Part shown: positions 33,322-39,531 of the stretch, piece after piece | Position numbering within the stretch: position 1 is the first letter of the stretch | Layout of the letters: each line of letters starts with the position of its first letter | NCBI GenBank assembly: GCA_937927725.1 | Contig: CALBSE010000021.1 | Span: 1 to 39,531 of the forward strand | DNA length: 39,531 nucleotides | Direction: 5' to 3' | Origin: an uncultured Actinomycetes bacterium | GTDB taxonomy: Bacteria; Actinomycetota; Acidimicrobiia; Acidimicrobiales; Acidimicrobilacustridaceae | The notes under the pieces: generated by a model | Databases searched by the model: none | Told to the model about the DNA's origin: nothing | Seen by the model: the letters and a program-made list of their open reading frames with translations, nothing else | Position numbers and translations under genes: made by a program

Positions 33322-36300
33322 TTATCCGGGCACGCCCCAGTAGGAGTACTCGTTTCGAAGTTGCTTGATGCCCTTCCAACTTCTGACGTAGGTCGATTGC
33401 CCGCCAACTTTGTAGGTCGTCTTCTCAAAGAGTTTGTTGACGGCATCAACTCGCGCCTTGGTCACGAAAGTTTTGTCCGCCGCCTTCAACAATGTCGAAC
33501 CCGCGTCTGCCCCTTCGATTGTTCCGGCCTTCAACAAATCGGCGGCACGGTTGAGGCTCTTTGCATTCTTGGCGATGAAGACCGTTCCCAACTTCGCTGC
33601 GTCGTCTCCTGCTCCCAGCGCTTTGGCCGATTTCACGGCCTTCGTCCACTGGGTACGCCCGCCGATACCTCCGAGCACACCGCTCATCAATGCAGAGATA
33701 CCCATTTGCTTGAGCGAAAACTCGGTTTCTGTCTTTTCGAGTCCGTAGCGTTCCCAAAGATAAATCGCCGCATATGACGCGGCGCCAATCACAGCATTGA
33801 TGGCTGCAGCCACCATGAAGCCCGCTGCAGGTGTTGCGAAGATCGAAACAACGAGAGAGACGACACCAACAACAATTGTTGGTAGCCAATCAGAGAACGA
33901 CTCACCAGATGGATCGGAAATGTTGACAGGATCTTGGTTGGCGTAGTCATAGGCGTTCGCACCGCCGCCGACTTTGGGATCGAGCTGAAGAAAGCGACCA
34001 AGAGCCGGGACATACACGCGCGCTCCCATCATCACGTAGGTGGTCTTCAGCGCTTGTGTTTCGTTGCCAGTCGAGGCCTGCCACGAAAGATTTGGTGTCG
34101 TCGGGTCGCTCGGGCCCGGCGCAGTCAGCAACTGGCCGAATGGGTCATATACCTGAACCGCACCCATCTGCACGCCCGCATCATCGGTTGTGAAGAATCG
34201 ATCTCCGTCGATGCCAGAGAATTCCCATCGGCTTGTTCCGCCAACCAATGACCGCATGAACATTGCGCCGCCGGGAAGGGAAAGAACTTGCGATTGCGCC
34301 TTGCCGTCACCGTTCAGCATCATGCCGTTCAGGCCATACTCAATTGTTCCGGCGTCGGCACCGCCAGTGGTGGTTTTCGACATGATGCTGCCAGTGACAC
34401 TGCGCTCATAGGCGACTGACACCGCGCCATCAGTCGAGCCAATCAATCGATCTACAGCGTCGTACGTAAACGCGTCAGGGCCGACCTTCGTGGCATTCCC
34501 ACGTTTGTCGTAGGTGATGCCATCAGAGGCCGACGGATCGGTCGTCGCCGTGAGCTGATCCGCACCGTTATACGTATAGGAGTAATCGCCCGTCACCGCG
34601 CCATCGGTACGTACTCGTTGCGAGGTCCGATTCGAATTCGCATCGAAGGTGAAATCCCAGGATTTCGACGCGGGGATCAAACCTGCCGATGCAGTCGCGC
34701 TTGAAAGATGGCCAGCATTGTCGTGAACAAAACTCATCGACGTTGTTTTCCCGCCAGCGGTAAACGACGAGCCGGAAACATTGTTTGCCGCAGAGACCTG
34801 AAGAGTGGTGGACCACGACTGGCTGTTCGGGCCAGTCCACGACATCGCGTTCAATCTGTTGGCAATGTCGTAGCCGTTCGAAACCAATACTCCGTTGCCA
34901 TATGCGATTGAATTTGAAGTTCCATCAGGGTTCATGGTGAGTGTCGCGACAACCCGACCATCGACAGAAACTGACTGAAGCCATCCACGAGCGTCGTAGA
35001 CGTTGCTCAAAACCGTCGGTGCTGCTCCCGGAGCCGTTGTCGTCACTGACGCAACTTCACCCGTTCGTGTGTCGTACGTCGTTAGCGACTGAATCCCGTA
35101 TCGGTCGGTGCCCAATACGGGACGACCAAGAAGATCAACCTCTGCTTTCGCTGTTGAAACATCGGAGCCAATTGTCGTCGTCGTTTGAGAAAGGAGCGGA
35201 TTGCCATCAACGGCGTAAATAGTCTCCTCGACCATTTTTTGATCCATACCAACGAGTTCGACCTTGGTTTGTCGACCAGCCTTGTCATAGGTCGTGCAAA
35301 TCGTTCCACCATCGCTCAGCGCCAATGCAACTGTGCGCCCTGCACCATCAACCCACTGGATACTTGATGGTCCATCACCACCATCACCGGGAGTCGTTGT
35401 CTTCTTTGCCGCTCCGCCTTGATTGGCCGACGATGCCCCGGGGCAGGCCGACTTCGCACTTTCCTTATCGCCCCAGTAGGAGAACGTGAACGAGTTTCCG
35501 CCGGGCGCCGTCGACGAAATCTGTCGGCCCCACCCACCCTTGCCGTTCTTTCCCGATTCGTAGGCCAACGAGGTCTTGGCGTTGGCCTGCGTCGTGCGCG
35601 ACGTCACCAAACCCGTTGCGGGGTTTTCGTACGTGGTCTTCGAAACGCTCTCGACGTTTGCGTTTTGCACCGTTGGGTCGATGACCTTCGTGGTCGTCGC
35701 ATAGCCATACTGAGGGCGAAGACGATCAGTGGGGATCGAACCGCCCGAACCTGCATCGGGGCCACTCCACAGAATGTCCATGGATGCTTGCGACTGCGGA
35801 CTCGAAACATCAATGCGAATCGACTGGAAACCGGGCTGCAGATCCAGATCGTTGCAACCGCCATTGGTACAAAGAACATTGTTCACGCGCACAGTTGCAA
35901 GTGAATTGTTTGAGGTGAAGGAATACTTGCCAGCCGTGTCGATGCGCAGGCCACCTGTCATGACCGCAGCCCATTCGCCGTTGTTTCCCGCAGGCGATGA
36001 TGGCCAGTTCACGGTGAGCGAAGGAGAAGGTACGCCATCGACCTTTGGCCCCATTTCCTGCACGCCGTCAACACCAAGGTCCGTAGTCGACGGCCAGTAG
36101 GTGACGTCAAGACCTTTCATCTCGAGGCCGTCGGACGCGACCTCATAACTCTTGTCGTATTCACGAATTGAGGCTTGTGATTCAGCGATGGAACCCTTCG
36201 TGGGACCACGAGTTTCGACGAGTTGGCCGTTTTCGTAACGACGAGTGGTGACGAGGCCGGTGTAATCAACTTCGGTAAGGAGTTGCCCCGAAGGAAAGTC

Positions 36301-37815
36301 CCATACTCGCCGTGCCTCTTGGCCAGCGGAGTTGGTCAGAATTGTTGGGAAAAATGTGGTTGGGTCGTACACCACTGTTGCCACGGTGCCGCCGAAACAT
36401 GAATCAGTCGCCGTTGTGTATTGCACAGTTTCGTAGTTGTACGAACGAACACAACGCTTTGCGCCTGCTACAGATGCGCCCTCGGTAAGTGACGCGACTT
36501 TTCCGTCAGCGGCGTAGACCGCCGTCGTCCAAAACTGCGAATCTTCTGAGCCGATTACATTCGAAGCGGCAGCGCTTGCAACGAGCGGTGAACGAACCGT
36601 TGCGATGTGACCCGCATCGTCATAGGCGAGGTCGGTCACGAGTGCGCCGTTTCCGCCCGCCTCGGGATAGTCCACAAGGCGACCGATACTTGGTTCACCA
36701 CTCTTCGTTGCGACGTACGAAATTGCCGACGTTGAACCATCCCAGAACTTCACCTGACACAACATGCCCGTTGGCGCAGCAACGAAACCGGCAACGGGCT
36801 TGGGGCAATCGCCACCGCCATAAACAAATTCGATCTTGCGACCCGAAACGGGATCGGAAACGGTTTGAATGCGACCGTCAGTTGAAGTTTGACCAAGAAC
36901 AGGTTTATCGCCTGCATTCACGCTGATGAGATCGGCAAACGTGCCATCGGCATTCGGTCGGAAAACTGAAGTGGTGTCTTTGGTAGTGACGGTGTAGTCA
37001 CCAGATGCATCGCGCAGAAGAACAGGAGACAAGCCATTGGTGTTCACGGTGCCGCCCGAAAGCTGCACAGGGATGAACGAACCGGCCGCCCCTTCGCGAT
37101 ACGCAGAAACAATTCCGTTGTCGGCAATAAGGCTCACGCTTCTGTCGCCGTTGAACTGAATGCGTTGGAACTGACTCGACGATGCCGCCTGCAGGCGCCA
37201 ACCAGCAGGAACACCGGGCATCGACCTATTTGATCCCTGGAAGGAAAGTCCGAAGCCAACTTTTCCGGGGATGGCCGCCATCGAATGTGACGACCATCCA
37301 AACGAGGATTCGCCCGAAGAGAGACTTACCGAAAGTCCGCCGACCGAATCCGACTCTTGGGCGTCGGTCATCTGCACATCAACTTGGAACGTGCCACCTA
37401 CGGCTTCTTGGCCCGGACTTTGGGCCGTCCATGTGTACACACGACCTTGCTGCAATCCCGCATCAGTCGGAATGCGCGACGTTGCTCCGGTTTCTTTGTA
37501 TTCGCGCGGACCAAACCCACTTTGACCATCGCTCAAATCGTCGAGCACGAATGTCCACGCGCCAGATTTTCCCGGAACGACAAGAGTCGGCGAAAGCGAC
37601 GTCGCAACCCACGTTGATGGAGTGATTTGCGAGCCGTAATACGCCGGAATCAACTGACCCCCGCCACTCGCTGCAGGAAGAGCCGCAAGGGTGGTGGGAT
37701 CGCCAGCGCTCCCCGACGCACCCCGGGTTGCGGATGGTTTCGACGAGCACGCACTCGCTAGTAGAGCAAGCGTGAGCGCGATGGAAACAACCGCAAGTCC
37801 AGAACGACGGAGCAT
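33322..37815 (-). CDS. R6: PA14-RHS lipoprotein, second clade, operon with L7
   Basis: 1497 aa. Signal MLRRSGLAVVSIALT, lipobox LASAC, lipid Cys 23. PA14-like domain (GLDVTYW, WAAVMTG, TAGKYSF, RVNNVLC, ILWSGPD), YD repeats (DRYGIQSLTTYDTRTGE), core close ALGRFLQLDPKVGG to DPSG, then a hydrophobic segment (VVGVVSLVVSIFATPAAGFMVAAAI) and GRTQWTKAVK. The tail of about 102 residues is Lys/Ala-rich (AKNAKSLNRAADLLKAG, ending KGIKQLRNEYSYWGVPG), and its first third resembles the R5 tail. ATG at 37815 is preferred to the in-frame TTG at 37824 because it aligns with the other starts and puts the lipid Cys at 23. It starts 19 bp after the L7 stop with no promoter dyad between, so L7 and R6 form one transcription unit. 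The ribosome site is weak. Confidence 0.9.
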   Translation of the reverse strand: MLRRSGLAVVSIALTLALLASACSSKPSATRGASGSAGDPTTLAALPAASGGGQLIPAYYGSQITPSTWVATSLSPTLVVPGKSGAWTFVLDDLSDGQSGFGPREYKETGATSRIPTDAGLQQGRVYTWTAQSPGQEAVGGTFQVDVQMTDAQESDSVGGLSVSLSSGESSFGWSSHSMAAIPGKVGFGLSFQGSNRSMPGVPAGWRLQAASSSQFQRIQFNGDRSVSLIADNGIVSAYREGAAGSFIPVQLSGGTVNTNGLSPVLLRDASGDYTVTTKDTTSVFRPNADGTFADLISVNAGDKPVLGQTSTDGRIQTVSDPVSGRKIEFVYGGGDCPKPVAGFVAAPTGMLCQVKFWDGSTSAISYVATKSGEPSIGRLVDYPEAGGNGALVTDLAYDDAGHIATVRSPLVASAAASNVIGSEDSQFWTTAVYAADGKVASLTEGASVAGAKRCVRSYNYETVQYTTATDSCFGGTVATVVYDPTTFFPTILTNSAGQEARRVWDFPSGQLLTEVDYTGLVTTRRYENGQLVETRGPTKGSIAESQASIREYDKSYEVASDGLEMKGLDVTYWPSTTDLGVDGVQEMGPKVDGVPSPSLTVNWPSSPAGNNGEWAAVMTGGLRIDTAGKYSFTSNNSLATVRVNNVLCTNGGCNDLDLQPGFQSIRIDVSSPQSQASMDILWSGPDAGSGGSIPTDRLRPQYGYATTTKVIDPTVQNANVESVSKTTYENPATGLVTSRTTQANAKTSLAYESGKNGKGGWGRQISSTAPGGNSFTFSYWGDKESAKSACPGASSANQGGAAKKTTTPGDGGDGPSSIQWVDGAGRTVALALSDGGTICTTYDKAGRQTKVELVGMDQKMVEETIYAVDGNPLLSQTTTTIGSDVSTAKAEVDLLGRPVLGTDRYGIQSLTTYDTRTGEVASVTTTAPGAAPTVLSNVYDARGWLQSVSVDGRVVATLTMNPDGTSNSIAYGNGVLVSNGYDIANRLNAMSWTGPNSQSWSTTLQVSAANNVSGSSFTAGGKTTSMSFVHDNAGHLSSATASAGLIPASKSWDFTFDANSNRTSQRVRTDGAVTGDYSYTYNGADQLTATTDPSASDGITYDKRGNATKVGPDAFTYDAVDRLIGSTDGAVSVAYERSVTGSIMSKTTTGGADAGTIEYGLNGMMLNGDGKAQSQVLSLPGGAMFMRSLVGGTSRWEFSGIDGDRFFTTDDAGVQMGAVQVYDPFGQLLTAPGPSDPTTPNLSWQASTGNETQALKTTYVMMGARVYVPALGRFLQLDPKVGGGANAYDYANQDPVNISDPSGESFSDWLPTIVVGVVSLVVSIFATPAAGFMVAAAINAVIGAASYAAIYLWERYGLEKTETEFSLKQMGISALMSGVLGGIGGRTQWTKAVKSAKALGAGDDAAKLGTVFIAKNAKSLNRAADLLKAGTIEGADAGSTLLKAADKTFVTKARVDAVNKLFEKTTYKVGGQSTYVRSWKGIKQLRNEYSYWGVPG

Positions 37816-37834
37816 TGGGGTCAACCGCTTCAGA

Positions 37835-38908
37835 TCAGAAGTTCTTGACGTTGACGGTGACGATGCGATCGGTATCGGAATCGTTCATTGTGGGCGTATC
37901 ACACTTGATCGTGACCGCAGCAGTGCGCGAATTCACGACACACTGCGACTGATTCACCCACTTGTTATCGACATAGGCCAACTTCACCGTGATATCGACC
38001 GGAATACACGTTGCCGCGGCTGTCGAACCAGTCGGCTTGTAGTCAACACAGTACGAAGCAGTCCACGACTGCTCTTCATCTGAACTCGTCGATCGATAGC
38101 CACCGATAAACGCCTGACCCCCGGTCGAGATCGAGGCAACGTTTGCTTGCGCTACTGGATCAAGAAGGAATCCACGACCAGGTGAGGCCGGCGAACTCGA
38201 CGACATCGAAGAACCCGAGTTGTTGTTAATAGTGATTCGCATTGGCTTGGTGAAGAACGTGAATCGCGGCCGCTGCTCACTTCCGTCTTTCTGCCATGAG
38301 CCTTGATCAATCGTGCAGCCGATAAACGACCCTTGTGCAGAGCAGGCTCCGCCGTTAGTGCCTGAGGAAGGATTTTCAAATGCGGGCTGGGCAGCCGTCT
38401 GTTGAAGTGAAAAGGGAGCTGACGAACTAGCCACAAAGAGCCGATTATTCGTTCCTTGCCAAATCTTGTTCGGCATGAACTGCATTGCTGCAAGGCCCGT
38501 GAAGGGATTGGGAGTGAGAGAACGCCATCCGTAAGTGTTGCCAAGACCTTCCGTTCGAACGTCACCGTAATAACCGGTTTCGTTCACACAAACGTCGGTC
38601 GTGCCACTGCAAAACGCGCGTGTGACGGTAAGCGGCGTTTTCGAATCCAACTTGTTTGGAGCTGAGAACGTCTTGGTCTCGTTCTGCAAAACGAAACACG
38701 TGACGATGTTTCGCACGTACTGAAAGCCGGAGTCTCCATCGCTATCTCGAGGCGGCGCGCAAAACTCGTTGAGATCCGCTTCCGTCAGCGTTCCGCTTGA
38801 AGCCGCCGACGCGTTCCGATTACCCGGAGACGAACTTGAGCATCCCGACGCCACGAGTGCAAGAGCAAACGCAGTTACCGCAAAGAGAGGAAGGAATCGT
38901 TTCTTCAT
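37835..38908 (-). CDS. L7: unrecognised Cys-rich lipoprotein at the head of the RHS array
   Basis: 357 aa, not recognised. Signal MKKRFLPLFAVTAFALALV, lipobox VASGC, lipid Cys 23, then a Ser/Asn linker. The mature part has ten further Cys (for example EFCAP, VTCFV, AFCSG, DVCVN, SYCVD, IKCDT), an even number that fits five disulfides in an extracytoplasmic protein. Mainly beta-type sequence (FTFFTKPMRITINNN, VDITVKLAYVDNKW, VTVNVKNF) with a Ser-rich loop near residue 235. No RHS or PA14 features. It carries the same operator as the RHS genes and is co-transcribed with R6, so it probably works with them, for instance in assembly, anchoring or surface display; this is inference. ATG at 38908 rather than the upstream in-frame start at 38935 is supported by the Cys-23 rule and by the -10 box lying between the two. 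Confidence 0.8.
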   Translation of the reverse strand: MKKRFLPLFAVTAFALALVASGCSSSSPGNRNASAASSGTLTEADLNEFCAPPRDSDGDSGFQYVRNIVTCFVLQNETKTFSAPNKLDSKTPLTVTRAFCSGTTDVCVNETGYYGDVRTEGLGNTYGWRSLTPNPFTGLAAMQFMPNKIWQGTNNRLFVASSSAPFSLQQTAAQPAFENPSSGTNGGACSAQGSFIGCTIDQGSWQKDGSEQRPRFTFFTKPMRITINNNSGSSMSSSSPASPGRGFLLDPVAQANVASISTGGQAFIGGYRSTSSDEEQSWTASYCVDYKPTGSTAAATCIPVDITVKLAYVDNKWVNQSQCVVNSRTAAVTIKCDTPTMNDSDTDRIVTVNVKNF

Positions 38909-38916
38909 GGGCCGGG

Positions 38917-38944
38917 ACCTTAGCAGAGAGTCCACGACGTTGAC
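38917..38944 (-). promoter_or_regulatory. Operator dyad and -10 of the L7-R6 unit
   Basis: GTCAAC-N3-GTGGAC at 38930-38944, one mismatch from the perfect dyad of the other units. The extended -10 TG-C-TAAGGT (38917-38925) is seven bases from the dyad and eight bases from the ATG, so the leader is absent or one to two bases long. There is no Shine-Dalgarno. Confidence 0.65.
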
Positions 38945-38985
38945 ATACCGGACGAGATTTCCTCCGCCAGTGCCCAGAAGGTGAT

Positions 38986-39531
38986 TTAGCCGCGGCGGGC
39001 CAGCAGTTCTTCTGCGATCTGCACGGCGTTGAGCGCCGCTCCCTTTCGAAGATTGTCGCCCGAAAGGAACAGCGAGAGCCCGTGCTCCACCGTGCGGTCA
39101 GTCCGAATGCGACCCACAAAAGTGGGGTCGACGCCGGCGGCCATCAGCGGGGTCGGGATATCCGCCAGTTCGACGCCTGGGGCTTTCACCAAGAGGCGAC
39201 GAGCATCTTCCGGGGTAATGGCGTTGTTGAACGCGGCCGAGATCGAAAGCGAATGACCAGTGAAGACAGGTACGCGCACACATGTTGCGGTGACCTCAAG
39301 TACAGGAAGTTCCAGAATCTTGCGCGATTCGTTACGAAGCTTCTGTTCTTCGTCGGTTTCGCCGCGACCGTCGTCAACCAGTTTTCCGCAGTAAGGAATC
39401 ACGTTGTAGGCAATTGGCGCAGCGAACTTCTCGGGGATTGGCATTTCGATTGCCGTTCCCGACATCGCGAGCGCAGGAGCACCTTCACCGATCTTGCGAA
39501 TCTGCTCGTCGAGTTCTGCCGTTCCGGCAAG
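38986..39531 (-). CDS. asd: Aspartate-semialdehyde dehydrogenase, C-terminal part
   Basis: Reduces L-aspartyl-4-phosphate to L-aspartate 4-semialdehyde with NADPH, the branch-point step toward lysine, diaminopimelate, methionine and threonine, in the cytosol. The visible 181 residues are the C-terminal half: NVIPYCGKLVDDGRGETDEE, VTATCVRVPVFTGHSLSI (substrate-binding region), and the family end DNLRKGAALNAVQIAEELL. The N-terminal Rossmann domain and the active-site Cys lie outside the window; the frame is open to the edge at 39531. The stop TAA is at 38986-38988, and I see no terminator in the 77 bp before the L7 start, only the L7 operator. Confidence 0.92.
   Translation of the reverse strand, partial: LAGTAELDEQIRKIGEGAPALAMSGTAIEMPIPEKFAAPIAYNVIPYCGKLVDDGRGETDEEQKLRNESRKILELPVLEVTATCVRVPVFTGHSLSISAAFNNAITPEDARRLLVKAPGVELADIPTPLMAAGVDPTFVGRIRTDRTVEHGLSLFLSGDNLRKGAALNAVQIAEELLARRG

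Noticed and set aside
9862..37815. Many open frames on the plus strand opposite the RHS genes, for example 20119-20664, 20974-21933 and 30776-31276
   Set aside because: They mirror the minus-strand genes, encode Arg/His-rich low-complexity peptides, lack promoters and recur at similar offsets because the genes are paralogous.
37835..37870. Operator half-site GACGTTGAC inside the end of L7, just before R6
   Set aside because: It lacks the second arm and the -10 box, and lies in conserved-looking coding sequence. R6 is better explained by co-transcription with L7.
9862..38908. Hidden immunity genes between the RHS genes on either strand
   Set aside because: The gaps are about 50-200 bp and occupied by terminators, operators and leaders; no frame of plausible size and composition fits.
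14517..38944. Dyads as CRISPR repeats or mobile-element ends
   Set aside because: They occur once per gene, several kilobases apart, at constant offset to the start codons, without spacers, transposase genes or target-site duplications.

Overview
The window looks like a chromosomal segment of a high-GC Gram-positive bacterium (Actinomycetota). The evidence is a WhiB-family regulator, a paired ArsA-like ATPase operon, a DEDDh oligoribonuclease, several apparently leaderless promoters (TANNNT six or seven bases before the start codon) and hairpin terminators mostly without long U-tracts. The moderate GC content and gene mix would fit Acidimicrobiia, but that rank is an inference. The window is densely coding: no gene-free stretch exceeds about 300 bases.

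Bases 1-9700 are a housekeeping block. It opens with the C-terminal end of a probable P-type cation ATPase. A divergent dut/orn pair follows, then a metallo-beta-lactamase-fold hydrolase coupled to an MFS exporter. On the opposite strand lie a second MBL-fold hydrolase, fxsA, a WhiB-like regulator with a strong terminator, and an NfeD-like membrane protein whose protease site looks degenerate. Divergent from nfeD is an overlapping pair of ArsA/GET3-like ATPases, followed by an atypical receiver-domain protein and tRNA-Pro(CGG). MBL, WhiB and paired ArsA genes near each other recall the Rv3677c-Rv3681c (whiB4) neighbourhood of mycobacteria.

Bases 9862-38908 are the striking part: a tandem array on the minus strand of six paralogous giant RHS lipoproteins (1497-1538 aa, here R1-R6 by increasing coordinate) headed by an unrelated 357-aa lipoprotein (L7). 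Every R protein has a lipoprotein signal with the lipid cysteine at residue 23, an N-terminal beta-rich region, a PA14-like domain inside the RHS shell, YD repeats, the RHS core-closing motif ending in DP(S/T)G, a conserved hydrophobic glycine-rich segment, and a divergent C-terminal tail of about 95-135 residues. This is the layout of polymorphic toxins, yet the intergenic gaps (about 50-200 bp) hold no immunity genes.

The six transcription units of the array (L7-R6, R5, R4, R3, R2, R1) all start with the same dyad, GTCAAC-N3-GTTGAC, at a fixed distance from a -10 element, so they look like one regulon under a shared, unidentified regulator. R1-R4 also share a second dyad that pairs the Shine-Dalgarno sequence with an upstream arm, with base changes that mostly preserve pairing. 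In two gaps the operator dyad is extended to 18-21 bp arms directly behind the preceding stop codon and probably doubles as terminator; the gaps with a separate terminator have shorter operator arms. The window closes with the C-terminal part of asd (aspartate-semialdehyde dehydrogenase), also on the minus strand.
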